A stretch of DNA of 64,000 nt from Pedobacter terrae (GCF_900100705.1 NZ_FNCH01000014.1:1-64000); one strand, 5' to 3'; shown: positions 17,007 to 27,245, counted from the stretch's first letter. The notes: a model not told the origin generated them from the letters alone. Program-made: numbers and translations.

Positions 17007-18842
17007 ATGAAAGCAAAATTACTATGGTTGGTGGCGATATGTTTCTCCTTATCAGCTTTTGGTCAGCAGGCTAAACATACGTTTAAACTGGGAGAAACAG
17101 ACTTTTTATTGGATGGGAAACCTTTTCAGATTATATCTGGAGAGATGCACTATCCACGTGTGCCAAAAGAAGCCTGGCGCGCACGTATGAAAATGGCCAA
17201 AGCCATGGGCTTAAATACCATTGGAACCTACGTGTTCTGGAATTTGCATGAACCACAAAAGGGCAAATTCGATTTTTCGGGCAATAATAACATTTCAGAA
17301 TTTGTAAAAATTGCCCAGGAAGAAGGCCTGTGGGTTATTTTGAGACCCAGTCCTTACGTTTGTGCAGAGTGGGAGTTTGGTGGTTACCCTTACTGGTTGC
17401 AAACCGAAAAAGGCCTGGTGGTAAGAAGTACCGAACAGCAATATCTAGATGAATATAAAAAGTATATCATTGAAGTTGGCAAACAATTGGCGCCATTGCA
17501 GATTAACCATGGTGGTAATATCATAATGGTGCAGGTAGAGAATGAATATGGTTCTTATGCTGCTGATAAAAACTATTTAGATATCAACCGGAAAATGTTT
17601 ATAGAGGCAGGTTTTGATGGATTACTTTACACCTGCGATCCTGCAGCGGACGTAAAAGACGGACATTTAAACGGCTTGCTGCCAGCATTAAACGGGATTG
17701 ATAATCCAGGAAAAATCAGGCAGTTGGTCAATGAAAACCATAGTGGCAAAGGCCCATATTTTATTGCAGAATGGTATCCTGCATGGTTCGATTGGTGGGG
17801 AACCCCTCATCATACCGTTCCGGCTGAGCAATACACCCAAAAGTTAGATTCTGTTCTAGCGGCAGGCATTTCGATTAACATGTATATGTTCCACGGCGGT
17901 ACTACCCGCGATTTTATGAATGGCGCAAACTATAAGGATACTTCGCCTTACGAGCCACAAACCAGCAGCTATGATTATGATGCGCCATTAAATGAAGCCG
18001 GAAACGTAACCAAAAAATTTAAGGCATTTAGAAGTGTAGTCGAAAAACACCTTCCTGCAGGACAAAGTTTACCACCAATTCCAGCTGCAAAACCTAGTAT
18101 GGCTATTGCACCTTTTAAATTGAACACTAAAGTAGCCTTATTTAATGCCTTGCCTAAAGCGGTGAAAAATGCTACACCTTTAACTTTTGAAGACCTGGGT
18201 CAGGATTATGGTTACGTATTGTACCGTACTACCATTAAGGGAGGTAGAAAAGGTGAGTTGCAGCTTAAACAATTACGCGATTATGCCCTCGTTTTTATCA
18301 ATCAACAAAGAGCAGGTATTTTAGACCGTAGGCTAAACCAGAATACCTTATCATTAGATCTTCCGGCAGGAGAGGTACAGCTTGATGTCTTTGTAGAGAA
18401 TATGGGACGGATTAATTTTGGAAAGTATTTGCTGGAAAACAAAAAAGGAATTACCGGGCAAGTAACTTTTGATGGTGCAGAAATTAAAAACTGGTCTATG
18501 TATGGTTTTCCTTTCAGCAACGATCGCATTCGTAACACCAGTCAATCAAAAGCAAATGGAAACGGGCCGACCTTACAGAAAGGATCTTTTCAGCTTTCAA
18601 CCGCGGCCGATACCTATTTAGATATGACCGATTGGGGCAAAGGAGTAGTTTGGATTAACGGACACAACCTTGGAAAATACTGGGCAATTGGTCCGCAGCA
18701 AACACTTTATATTCCACAAGAGTGGTTAAAAAAAGGTAAAAATGAGATCGCTGTTCTAGAACTGCTTAAACCAGATCAAAAAACTTTAAAGGCAATTGGT
18801 CAGCCGATCTTAAACACACTTAAAAAAATAAACGTGGATTAA
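17007..18842 (+). CDS. GH35 beta-galactosidase
   Basis: The open frame reaches back to 16929, but the ATG at 17007 gives a proper signal peptide (MKAKLLWLVAICFSLSAFGQ). 611 residues. TIM barrel at about 25-340 with ISGEMHYPRVP, GTYVFWNLHEP and LRPSPYVCAEWEFGG. Acid/base Glu180 in VENEYGSY and nucleophile Glu255 in AEWYPAWFDWWG; MYMFHGGT also fits GH35. Beta-sandwich domains follow, the last with WGKGVVWINGHNLGKYW. A periplasmic exo-beta-galactosidase suits terminal galactose of arabinogalactan side chains. Last enzyme before susC, with a 250-bp gap after it. Confidence 0.93.
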   Translation: MKAKLLWLVAICFSLSAFGQQAKHTFKLGETDFLLDGKPFQIISGEMHYPRVPKEAWRARMKMAKAMGLNTIGTYVFWNLHEPQKGKFDFSGNNNISEFVKIAQEEGLWVILRPSPYVCAEWEFGGYPYWLQTEKGLVVRSTEQQYLDEYKKYIIEVGKQLAPLQINHGGNIIMVQVENEYGSYAADKNYLDINRKMFIEAGFDGLLYTCDPAADVKDGHLNGLLPALNGIDNPGKIRQLVNENHSGKGPYFIAEWYPAWFDWWGTPHHTVPAEQYTQKLDSVLAAGISINMYMFHGGTTRDFMNGANYKDTSPYEPQTSSYDYDAPLNEAGNVTKKFKAFRSVVEKHLPAGQSLPPIPAAKPSMAIAPFKLNTKVALFNALPKAVKNATPLTFEDLGQDYGYVLYRTTIKGGRKGELQLKQLRDYALVFINQQRAGILDRRLNQNTLSLDLPAGEVQLDVFVENMGRINFGKYLLENKKGITGQVTFDGAEIKNWSMYGFPFSNDRIRNTSQSKANGNGPTLQKGSFQLSTAADTYLDMTDWGKGVVWINGHNLGKYWAIGPQQTLYIPQEWLKKGKNEIAVLELLKPDQKTLKAIGQPILNTLKKINVD

Positions 18843-19092
18843 ACATTAGAAAATTTTAAAATGGGTTAAAATACCAACTTAAAACAAAAAGTAACGATTT
18901 AACCCCTACTTATTACTGTATTACCCCTCACTTCGCTGCGGTTTTATCATTACTTTGCCGTAATCAAATCATTCTTATTCATGCATAATTTACACAATCG
19001 GTCAGATTAAATATTTGATAAAATATTTTTGACAGGCTACCCTTTTGAATTCCTTTGTGATTCAATTATTCACTAACCAATAATCTTAAAAA

Positions 19093-22000
19093 ATGAAAAA
19101 AAAACTACTGGCCACTTCTAAGTGTGCGGTAATGTTTTTGTTTGCGCTAGTCCTATTCTTAGGTAAATCAAACAACTCAATTGCACAAACAAACACTCAA
19201 ATCTCAATTTCTGGAAAAGTAAAAGATAATAAAGGCAATCCGATTCCTGGTGCCTCCATCAATGTTAAGGGAACTTCTCAGGTGGTGGCCAGCGATGCCA
19301 ATGGGAATTTCAAAATATCAGCTCAAAATGGAGAAAGTTTAGTTATTACTTTCATCGGTTACGTTACCCAAACCATTTTAATTAATAACCAAACACAGTT
19401 TAATATTACCCTTGCCGAAGATTCCGGTAAAAGTTTAAATGATGTTGTGGTTATTGGTTACGGTACTCAAAAAAGATCAGATGTTACCGGATCGATCGTT
19501 TCTGTACCTAAAGCACGGTTGTCGCAATTACCCGTAACGAATGTTCTTCAATCAATTGAAGGCGCAGTAGCAGGGGTAAATATTACCACTACGTCATCTG
19601 TGCCGGGAAGTCAACCTAACTCGCTTATCCGCGGACAAAATTCGATAACAGCAAGTGCCGGACCATACGTAGTAGTTGATGGTGTACCACTAACTAAAAC
19701 TGGAGGTTCATTAAACGACATCAACCCTAACGATATTGCGTCGGTAGAGGTTTTGAAAGATGCGAGTGCTACAGCAATTTATGGTACAAATGGCTCAAAC
19801 GGCGTAATATTGGTTACCACGAAAAGAGGAACAACTGGTAAGCCGGTAATCCGCTATAACGGTTATGTGGGGATTGATAATATTGCCCATATTTTAACAC
19901 CCAGAAGCGGCGCGGAATATCTTCAAAAGTATGCAGATTTTCTTAAACAAACCAATCAAACACAAACCAGGCCAGTTCCAAATATTGGCGAACTGCCCGC
20001 TTACAATGCCGGAACTACAACTGATTGGGTAGATGAGGCTACACAACAGGGTCAGATTCAAGATCATAACGTGAGTATATCTGGTGGATCGCCCGATGTT
20101 AAATACTTTATTTCGGGTGATTATTTAGATCAAAAAGGGGTGGTAAAAGGATACCAGTTCAAGCGTGTAAGTTTAAGATCCAACTTAGATGTAAACGTGA
20201 CCAGTTTTTTAACCATCGGAACTTCGCTTTTTTTAACCAGCAATAATTTCGACGGCGGAAGAGCAAACTTATTATTAGCCACCGCAATGAGTCCTTACGG
20301 GCAGGAGTATAATTCAAATGGATCATATACCATCTACCCGATGAATCCTGAGCAGCTTTATACCAACCCATTGTTAGGCTTAAAAACCACACAGATTAAT
20401 AGAACAACCAATATAAATGGAAACGGGTATGCCGAGGTAAAATTTCCTGGTGTTTTAACAGGTTTAAAATTTAGGCTAAATACTGGTTACACCTATTTTC
20501 CTGAAAGATCAGGTAGTTATGTAGGGCGTTTGGCAAATGATAATAATGGAACCGCAAGAAGTTATAATGCATCTACCAACAGTTATACCATAGAAAATAT
20601 CTTAACCTACGCTAAGGATATTAAAAAGCATCATTTCGATTTTACGGCCTTATATAGTGCTCAGGAACGCAAATACAATTCAACCACGGCAGGTGCGGTT
20701 GGATTTATTAATGATGAATTAGGTTTGGATAACCTTGGTGCAGGTGCTACACAAACAAGTAATACCAACCGTGATAGATATGGGCTGAATTCACAAATGG
20801 GCCGTTTATTTTACTCCTACGATAGCCGGTATTTATTTACTTTAACGGCACGCAGGGATGGTTCATCCGTATTCGGAGCAAATACAACCAAGCATGGTAT
20901 TTTTCCATCAGCGGCTCTTGGCTGGAATATTATGAACGAAAATTTTATGAAAAATGTTAAGCTCTTTAGCAATCTGAAATTAAGATTATCGTACGGTAAA
21001 ACCGGAAACGAAGCGGTTGGTGTTTATAATACCATTACTAACGAAGTTTCTGCCCGCTCACCTTTTAATGGAGTGAGTACCATTGGGGTTATTGCAAATA
21101 ATTTGGGTAATGTATTGTTGCAATGGGAAACTACCAAAACGGCCAATATTGGTTTAGATTTTGGCATACTCAATAACCGGATTACCGGTAGTTTGGAAGC
21201 TTACCAGAATAAAACAAGTGGTTTGTTACTGAACAGAAGTTTGCCCATTATTACAGGTTACTCAAAAGTTTTAGAAAATATTGGTAAAACAACCAATAAT
21301 GGTTTAGAGCTCACATTGAATACTCAAAACTTTGCAGGAAAAGACTTCCGTTGGGAAACAATGTTTGTTTTTGCAGCCAATAAAAATAAAATCGACGACT
21401 TGTACGGCGATGGTAAAGATGATTTAGGAAACCGATGGTTTATCGGACAGCCCATTAATGTGGTTTATGATTACAAAATGACTGGGGTTTGGCAAACTGG
21501 CGAAGATGTTTCTAAGCAGGATCCAACAGCAAAGCCGGGTAGCTTAAAGTTTGCCGATTTAAACGGTGATGGAAAAATTACTGCCGACGACAGAACCATT
21601 CTCGGGCAAACTGCTCCGAAATGGACAGGTGGTATAACCAATACTTTTCATTACAAAAATATTAACCTAAGCGTATTTATTCAAACCGCGCAGGGTATAA
21701 CCAGAAATAATCCAGACTTAACTTATGGTGATGAAACAGGAAGAAGAAATACCCCGGCAGAGATTGGTTATTGGACTCCTGAAAACCAAAGCCAAACCCG
21801 CCCGGCATTATCCTATAATAATACTTTAGGATATGGCTACGCATCTGATGCAAGTTATACCAGAATTAAAGATGTAACATTAAGTTATGTATTTCCGCAA
21901 CATGTTTTAGACAAACTTCATCTAGGTAGTTTAACTGTTTATGCAAGTGGACGTAATCTGCACACCTTTACTAATTGGGTAGGTTGGGATCCTGAGCAAA

Positions 22001-22122
22001 CCACTTATGGTAGAGGATCAGGAAATTCTGGTGCCAATCAACAGGCATTTGCGGCAGATTGGACAAATAACTATCCAATAACAAGAACTTTTGTTCTGGG
22101 TCTAAATGTTTCATTACGTTAA
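19093..22122 (+). CDS. SusC/RagA-family TonB-dependent outer-membrane transporter
   Basis: 1009 residues. Signal peptide to about 32 (NNSIAQ). A CarboxypepD_reg-like domain at about 38-115 (ISGKVKDNKGNPIPGASINV), a TonB-box-like VVVIGYGTQKR stretch, the plug with LIRGQNSI and VVVDGVPL, the SusC marker EVLKDASATAIYGTNGSNG, then a long beta-barrel ending in aromatic-rich strands (FVLGLNVSLR). It imports the oligosaccharides made at the surface, working as a pair with the SusD-like lipoprotein 11 bp downstream. The 250 bp before it hold no gene; a TTACTTTGC stretch at 18949-18957 could be a weak -7 box. Confidence 0.97.
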   Translation: MKKKLLATSKCAVMFLFALVLFLGKSNNSIAQTNTQISISGKVKDNKGNPIPGASINVKGTSQVVASDANGNFKISAQNGESLVITFIGYVTQTILINNQTQFNITLAEDSGKSLNDVVVIGYGTQKRSDVTGSIVSVPKARLSQLPVTNVLQSIEGAVAGVNITTTSSVPGSQPNSLIRGQNSITASAGPYVVVDGVPLTKTGGSLNDINPNDIASVEVLKDASATAIYGTNGSNGVILVTTKRGTTGKPVIRYNGYVGIDNIAHILTPRSGAEYLQKYADFLKQTNQTQTRPVPNIGELPAYNAGTTTDWVDEATQQGQIQDHNVSISGGSPDVKYFISGDYLDQKGVVKGYQFKRVSLRSNLDVNVTSFLTIGTSLFLTSNNFDGGRANLLLATAMSPYGQEYNSNGSYTIYPMNPEQLYTNPLLGLKTTQINRTTNINGNGYAEVKFPGVLTGLKFRLNTGYTYFPERSGSYVGRLANDNNGTARSYNASTNSYTIENILTYAKDIKKHHFDFTALYSAQERKYNSTTAGAVGFINDELGLDNLGAGATQTSNTNRDRYGLNSQMGRLFYSYDSRYLFTLTARRDGSSVFGANTTKHGIFPSAALGWNIMNENFMKNVKLFSNLKLRLSYGKTGNEAVGVYNTITNEVSARSPFNGVSTIGVIANNLGNVLLQWETTKTANIGLDFGILNNRITGSLEAYQNKTSGLLLNRSLPIITGYSKVLENIGKTTNNGLELTLNTQNFAGKDFRWETMFVFAANKNKIDDLYGDGKDDLGNRWFIGQPINVVYDYKMTGVWQTGEDVSKQDPTAKPGSLKFADLNGDGKITADDRTILGQTAPKWTGGITNTFHYKNINLSVFIQTAQGITRNNPDLTYGDETGRRNTPAEIGYWTPENQSQTRPALSYNNTLGYGYASDASYTRIKDVTLSYVFPQHVLDKLHLGSLTVYASGRNLHTFTNWVGWDPEQTTYGRGSGNSGANQQAFAADWTNNYPITRTFVLGLNVSLR

Positions 22123-22133
22123 TTATTATCATC

Positions 22134-23759
22134 ATGAAAAAATATATAACCGTATTCGCATCTCTAACCGTATTATTTTTCGCCTTATCGTCTTGCAAAA
22201 AATCATATCTGGATGAGAAGCCTTTTTCTTTATATACGCCGTTAACGCTTACCGATTCACTTGGTTTCGAAGCCTCATTGGTCGGCTTGTACAACCACAC
22301 CAGTACCATATTTTCCTGGTCTGATCAACAGGGCTGGCCAAGCGTGTGGCAGGTAGGTACCGATGTGGCCAATGCCACTAACAACCAGCAAGGAGTTGAA
22401 ATTCCCTATTATAATTATGCAACTTTAACACCTACTGATGGTGGTTCAGCGCGAACCTGGAACAGGAATTATATTATGGTTAACCTAACCAATATCATTA
22501 TCGATGGGATTGAAAACCCTTCGGTAACCAGTATCAGTGCAAAAGGTAAAAGTTTGGTTAGTGCCGAAGCGAAATTTTTTAGGGCTTATGCTTATAATAA
22601 TCTTGCCACATGCTATGGTGGGGTTCCTTTAATTTTACACGCATTATCAGGTCCGAAAACCGATTTTGTTCGTGCTCCGCTAACCGATGTAAACAACCAG
22701 ATTGTAAACGATCTGATTTATGCTTCAAGCAATTTGCCAGATATTGAAGCGGTGAAAACCAATACTAAGGGCAAAATGTATGGCAGAGCAAATAAATTTA
22801 TGGCCATGCAGCTTCTAGCTGAGGTTTATCTTCGAATTGGAAAGCCAGATTTGGCTGAGCAACAGGCGCAAACCATTATTTCCAGTGGTAAATTTAGCCT
22901 GATAAAAGCACGTTATGGCGTTAAAACAAGTCAGGCTGGCGATTACTATTCGGATATGTTCCAGTATGGTAATCAACGAAGATCACAGGGCAATACCGAG
23001 GCTATTTGGGTATTAGAACAGGAAAATCCAACTGCGGTTGTGGGTGGTATTACCGATAATCCACAGCAAAGAAGGGTTTGGGGGGCTGCTTACTATAACA
23101 TCGCAGGCATGGCTTTGGCCGATTCATTAGGCGGGCGTTCGGTTGGCAGGTTGCGCCTAAGTAACTGGGTACTTTATGGCTTGTATAAAGGAAATGATAT
23201 TCGTAATTCACAATATAACATCCGTAGAAGATATTATTATAATGATCCAAATCCTACATATGCAGCTAGATATGGTAAGCAGGTTCCTTTTACAGGTCCT
23301 GATACATTGATTAATATTTGTCCAAGTACAACAAAATGGGGTGCCTTTGATCCTAATGATACATTTGGTTATGCCATGATCAAAGATTTCATTTTAATGC
23401 GATTAGGTGAAACTTATTTGTTATTGGCCGAAGCACAGGTTGCTCAAGGCAAAACAGGAGATGCCGCTACATCCATTAATGTATTGAGAACCAGGGCAGG
23501 TGCCGATCAGGTTACGGCTGCTCAAATGACTAAAGATTTTATTCTCGACGAAAGAGCCAGAGAGTTGATTGGCGAAGAAAATAGAAGAATGACACTAATG
23601 AGGACAGGAACTTTAGTAGAACGCGCGCTTAGGTTAAACTCGAATGATGCGTCTAAACCAATCACAGGTTTAACCACGAAAAACTTATTATTACCTATCC
23701 CGTTAACAGAAATACAGTTAAATAAAGATGCAGTACTCACTCAAAACCCAGGTTATTGA
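22134..23759 (+). CDS. SusD/RagB-family glycan-binding lipoprotein
   Basis: 541 residues. Lipoprotein signal with lipobox LSSC and KK after the Cys (about 20). TPR-like helices carry the family patterns AEAKFFRAYAYNNLATCYGGVPLIL and ERARELIGEENRRMTLMRTG near the C-terminus, ending LNKDAVLTQNPGY. It forms the lid of the SusC transporter and binds the target polysaccharide at the cell surface. It is cotranscribed with susC. A rho-independent terminator shared with the opposing gene lies 145 bp after the stop. Confidence 0.96.
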   Translation: MKKYITVFASLTVLFFALSSCKKSYLDEKPFSLYTPLTLTDSLGFEASLVGLYNHTSTIFSWSDQQGWPSVWQVGTDVANATNNQQGVEIPYYNYATLTPTDGGSARTWNRNYIMVNLTNIIIDGIENPSVTSISAKGKSLVSAEAKFFRAYAYNNLATCYGGVPLILHALSGPKTDFVRAPLTDVNNQIVNDLIYASSNLPDIEAVKTNTKGKMYGRANKFMAMQLLAEVYLRIGKPDLAEQQAQTIISSGKFSLIKARYGVKTSQAGDYYSDMFQYGNQRRSQGNTEAIWVLEQENPTAVVGGITDNPQQRRVWGAAYYNIAGMALADSLGGRSVGRLRLSNWVLYGLYKGNDIRNSQYNIRRRYYYNDPNPTYAARYGKQVPFTGPDTLINICPSTTKWGAFDPNDTFGYAMIKDFILMRLGETYLLLAEAQVAQGKTGDAATSINVLRTRAGADQVTAAQMTKDFILDERARELIGEENRRMTLMRTGTLVERALRLNSNDASKPITGLTTKNLLLPIPLTEIQLNKDAVLTQNPGY

Positions 23760-23903
23760 GGTATTTAGATAATTTCGCTCCACAGGTCTTAATAGATTTG
23801 GGGAGCTTTTGTTTATTCGGTATAACCGCCAAGTTTAGTGAAGTCTGTCTATTGGAACGGTGTCGAAATACGGAAACAATTCAAAATACGATTGCATAAA
23901 AAA

Positions 23904-23927
23904 GGCCATGGAAATTAAACCATGGCC
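23904..23927. terminator. Bidirectional terminator between susD and the OmpA lipoprotein gene
   Basis: GGCCATGG / CCATGGCC, 8-bp perfect stem with 8-nt loop, A-run before and T-run after. It sits between two convergent genes and can stop both. Confidence 0.85.
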
Positions 23928-23952
23928 CTTTTCATATTTAATGTTTTAATAC

Positions 23953-24483
23953 CTACTTCTGAACCTTTATTTCAGTTCTCCTGTTCAGAATTCTTCCTTC
24001 TTCGCTGTCATTGCTGCTAATAGGGTTTTTATCACCATGGCCAACAACAGTAAAGTTATTTCCATTTAAACCAGCATTTATAAAGTACGATTTTACCGCA
24101 TTTGCGCGGTCTATAGAAAGTTGCATATTGTGTTCGGGCGTGCCTTCAGCAGATGAATAACCATTGAGAACAAATTTTGTATCCGGCGATTTTTTCATCT
24201 CTGTAACCGCTTTATCCAGAATAGGGAACGATGATGTTTTAAGTACAAATGAATTAAACTCAAATTGGATATTATCTAAGTTAAAGTTCGGTTTTTCAGG
24301 CGGAGCAGGAGCTTCTTCCTTTTCTGGTACCGGCGCTGGTTTTTTCTCCTCTGCTGGTGGTGCTGGTTTCTCAACAGGTGGCGGAGTAGGTTTTGCAGCC
24401 AGTTTTTTGGTTTTGCAAGAATACATGGTTAGCGTAAACAACGCTAGGAGCGTGGTAAATAAAAGATTTTTGGTAATGTTCAT
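23953..24483 (-). CDS. OmpA-family peptidoglycan-associated lipoprotein
   Basis: 176 residues. Lipobox MYSC (Cys about 23) followed by a 45-residue Pro/Lys/Glu/Ala linker (PAPPAEEKK, VPEKEEAPAPPEK) and a C-terminal OmpA domain from about 68: IQFEFNSFVL, NGYSSAEGTPEHNMQLSIDRANAVKS (split motif), VVGHGDKNP and ILNRRTEIKV. The domain binds peptidoglycan and anchors the outer membrane. The Pro-rich linker probably spans the periplasm. A perfect -7 box lies 38 bp upstream. Confidence 0.92.
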   Translation of the reverse strand: MNITKNLLFTTLLALFTLTMYSCKTKKLAAKPTPPPVEKPAPPAEEKKPAPVPEKEEAPAPPEKPNFNLDNIQFEFNSFVLKTSSFPILDKAVTEMKKSPDTKFVLNGYSSAEGTPEHNMQLSIDRANAVKSYFINAGLNGNNFTVVGHGDKNPISSNDSEEGRILNRRTEIKVQK

Positions 24484-24521
24484 GTTTTAAGATTAATTTA
24501 TTTTATTGTGTGTTTGTTGCC

Positions 24522-24529
24522 CAAACATA
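24522..24529 (-). promoter_or_regulatory. -7 box of the OmpA lipoprotein gene
   Basis: On the minus strand TATGTTTG, an exact TAnnTTTG, 38 bp before the ATG. I see no good TTTG -33 box at the usual distance. Confidence 0.55.
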
Positions 24530-24661
24530 CTAATAAATGATTATAGCTATAACGATGTTTTTTTTAAGAACTTATATTTTATGCAATAATCCTTTTAATT
24601 TACTTCAATTTTACGCAAACATATTTACATCAATTTCCTTTATTTAGTATAATATTTTAAT

Positions 24662-25432
24662 ATGGATCGTTTTGAAAACAAAATTGCTTTAATTACTGGA
24701 AGCAGTCAGGGAATTGGTGCCGCATGTGCCTTAAGGTTGGCCAAAGAGGGTTGTAATATTATTTTAAATGGTCATAAATTTGACGAGCGTGGCGAAAAAC
24801 TGATAGCAGAAATACAAGACATGGGCAGAAAGGCAGCTTTTTTGGAAGCCGATTTAAGTAAAGCCGATGCAGCCACAAAATTGATAACCGACGCCGTAGG
24901 GGTATTTGGACATTTAGATATTTTGGTCAATAATGCGGGCGTGGAAAAAAATGCCAGTTTTTGGGAAGTTACCGAAGAAGATTATGACCTCATTATGAAC
25001 ACAAACTTAAAAGGTGTTTTTTTTAGTATCCAGTCATTTGTAAATTACTGTAGAAAAAGTAAAATAGCTGGAACTGTAATCAATATGAGTTCTGTTCACG
25101 AAGAAATCGCATTTCCTAATTTTGCTGCCTATTGCGCCAGTAAAGGAGGCTTAATGATGCTGACCAGAAACCTTGCTTCAGAATTAGCCCAGTTTAACAT
25201 CAGGATAAATAATGTAGCGCCAGGGGCTATTTCAACGCCTATTAATGATGATTTATTGAACGATAAAAAACAACTGGAAAAAGTATTGCAAAATATTCCA
25301 TTAAAGCGGATGGGGAAGCCGGAGAATGTAGCTGCAGTAGTCGCTTTTCTTGCTTCTGATGATGCCGCTTACGTAACCGGATCAACCTATTATGTGGATG
25401 GGGGATTAACCTATCATTACGAAGAACAATAG
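24662..25432 (+). CDS. SDR-family oxidoreductase
   Basis: 256 residues, classical short-chain dehydrogenase. Cofactor motif TGSSQGIG at 13-20, NNAG in the fourth strand, catalytic Ser in NMSSVHE, YCASK (Tyr-x-x-x-Lys), PGAISTPIND, and a VTGSTYYVDGG C-terminus close to glucose 1-dehydrogenase-like SDRs. Substrate unknown. Sugars or polyols are possible given the GH15 and galactose genes close by, but there is no direct evidence. It converges tail to tail with the GH15 gene, with only 1 bp between stop codons and no terminator hairpin, so the transcripts probably overlap. Confidence 0.9.
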   Translation: MDRFENKIALITGSSQGIGAACALRLAKEGCNIILNGHKFDERGEKLIAEIQDMGRKAAFLEADLSKADAATKLITDAVGVFGHLDILVNNAGVEKNASFWEVTEEDYDLIMNTNLKGVFFSIQSFVNYCRKSKIAGTVINMSSVHEEIAFPNFAAYCASKGGLMMLTRNLASELAQFNIRINNVAPGAISTPINDDLLNDKKQLEKVLQNIPLKRMGKPENVAAVVAFLASDDAAYVTGSTYYVDGGLTYHYEEQ

Positions 25433-25433
25433 G

Positions 25434-27245
25434 CTAACCGGTTTCGCGGCTCAGTTGTTTATTAAGCTCTACAGCCGCACTAATTAAGGCCAGGTGTGTA
25501 AAAGCCTGGGGAAAATTACCAAGGTGTTCGCCTTTTTGCCCCAGTTCTTCGCTAAAGAGTAAAAGATGGTTGGAATAACCGATCATCTTTTCGAAATTTT
25601 CAACCGCACGTTCCAACTCTCCACTTTTGGCCAATGCTTCAATAAACCAGAACGAACACATGTTGAAAGTGCCTTCTTCGCCCTCCAATCCATCTATTTT
25701 AGTCATGCCGTTTTTATAACGGTAAACTAATACATCAAGCAGTAATTCTTCATCGATTGCTTTCATGGTCGAAAGCCAGCGGGGTTCCAATGGTGAGATA
25801 AAATGTGTTAACGGCATCAGCAAGGCACTGGCATCTACATGTGTAGCACCCTTATACTGAACCCATGCACCTAATTTTTCATTCCAGAAATTATGATAAA
25901 TATCTTTGTAAATTTCACTGCGGATACCGTGCCATTCCTGCTCCGGATAAGGGAATGATCGGTTTTCGGCAATTTTAATTGCCCTATCCATCGCTACCCA
26001 GCACATTAAACGTGTGTGTAGGAACTCCTTTTTCTCATTCCTGATTTCCCAGATGCCGTGATCGGGTTTTTTCCATTGTTTGATTACACATTGAACCTGT
26101 TTTTCAATCAATGTCCAGAATTCATAAGTAATTGGTTTGTGCGATTTGTTATAAATGTAAACCGTATCAATCAGTTCTCCATAAATATCAATTTGTAATT
26201 GACTGGCTGCTTCATTACCAATGCGTACAGGCTTCGACGAAAGGTAACCTTCAAACTGATCGGCTTCTATTTCCTTTATTTTCGCACTACCATCAATCTG
26301 ATACACCAGTTGTAAGTCTATTTTCTGACAAAGGTTAAATATCCAGTCCATAAATGCCGTAGCTTCGTCAAAAAAGCCAAGCCTTAAAAATGCGTACATG
26401 GTAAAAGCCGCATCCCTGATCCAGGTAAAACGGTAATCCCAGTTACGGTTTCCGCCGATCGTTTCAGGCAATCCAAAAGTAGGTGCGGCCACTACCGAAC
26501 CAAATTCTGCCGAGGTAAGTAACTTTAAGGTAATTGCCGATCTCCTGATAATATCATCATAACGGCCTTTATATGTGGTCTGGTTGATCCAATCCCGCCA
26601 GTAATCTACGGTTTTGCGGTAACCATGTTCTTTATAATGGGCTAAACCAGCTGCAACTTTATCATCTTCAATAATTTCCATAATGATGTGCGCCGTTTCT
26701 GATTCCTTTAGCGTAAATTCAGCATAACCAGTACCTTTTTCAATATGTAAAGGCACATCCGCTTTTAGCTTTAAGGTCAGTTTTTCAGTTTTGGAAAAAA
26801 AAACCAGTTCGTCATTTTCATGCTGAACCGTGTGTTTACTTTTGGTATAGCCAAAAGCGGGTACGCAGAAAACCTTAAAAGTAATGTTGCCCCTAATGGA
26901 TTTGATCTGCCGCACGATAGCACTAGGAAAATCAGTTTCCTTCGATAATGGCATGTAATCGCTAAGCTCTGCGATGCCCTGTTCGGCGAAAAAACGGGTA
27001 AGCAGAACTGCTGTTCCAGGTAGATAAAGTTGCTTGCTGGTAAAGTCTTCAAGCTGTGGTTCAACCGAGAAATAACCTCCCTTTTCCGAATCGAGCATGG
27101 AGGCAAAAACGGTGGGCGAATCGAATTTTGGTGCACACAAAAAATCTATCGAGCCCTTTAAGGAAACCAGCGCTACAGTTTTCAGGTTGCCGATAACGCC
27201 ATAGTTTTCTATTGGCTGGAAAGGTCTTTTTTTATGCTTTGCCAT
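25434..27245 (-). CDS. GH15-family glucoamylase/trehalase-like hydrolase
   Basis: 603 residues without signal peptide, so cytosolic. The N-terminal beta-sandwich (about 8-215) begins with IENYGVIGNLKTVALVSLKGSIDFLC, typical of bacterial GH15. The (alpha/alpha)6 barrel follows, with GGNRNWDYRFTWIRDAAFT and, near the C-terminus, EGEEGTFNMCSFWFIEAL containing Glu candidates for catalysis. Actinobacterial and other GH15 relatives hydrolyse trehalose or maltooligosaccharides. The exact substrate here is open. The gene lies 90 bp before the NUDIX regulator stop side and points the same way, so it may be cotranscribed with it. Confidence 0.9.
   Translation of the reverse strand: MAKHKKRPFQPIENYGVIGNLKTVALVSLKGSIDFLCAPKFDSPTVFASMLDSEKGGYFSVEPQLEDFTSKQLYLPGTAVLLTRFFAEQGIAELSDYMPLSKETDFPSAIVRQIKSIRGNITFKVFCVPAFGYTKSKHTVQHENDELVFFSKTEKLTLKLKADVPLHIEKGTGYAEFTLKESETAHIIMEIIEDDKVAAGLAHYKEHGYRKTVDYWRDWINQTTYKGRYDDIIRRSAITLKLLTSAEFGSVVAAPTFGLPETIGGNRNWDYRFTWIRDAAFTMYAFLRLGFFDEATAFMDWIFNLCQKIDLQLVYQIDGSAKIKEIEADQFEGYLSSKPVRIGNEAASQLQIDIYGELIDTVYIYNKSHKPITYEFWTLIEKQVQCVIKQWKKPDHGIWEIRNEKKEFLHTRLMCWVAMDRAIKIAENRSFPYPEQEWHGIRSEIYKDIYHNFWNEKLGAWVQYKGATHVDASALLMPLTHFISPLEPRWLSTMKAIDEELLLDVLVYRYKNGMTKIDGLEGEEGTFNMCSFWFIEALAKSGELERAVENFEKMIGYSNHLLLFSEELGQKGEHLGNFPQAFTHLALISAAVELNKQLSRETG

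Noticed and set aside
9804..18842. Ulvan-degrading locus, suggested by the PL24/PL25-like residues and GH105
   Set aside because: No sulfatase and several galactan-type enzymes (GH43_24-like, GH35); arabinogalactan explains the set better, though it is not proven.
24164..24490. 108-codon plus-strand frame opposite the OmpA lipoprotein
   Set aside because: Antisense shadow of the Pro/Glu/Lys-rich linker (reads as Gly/Ala/Ser-rich); the minus-strand gene has all family motifs.
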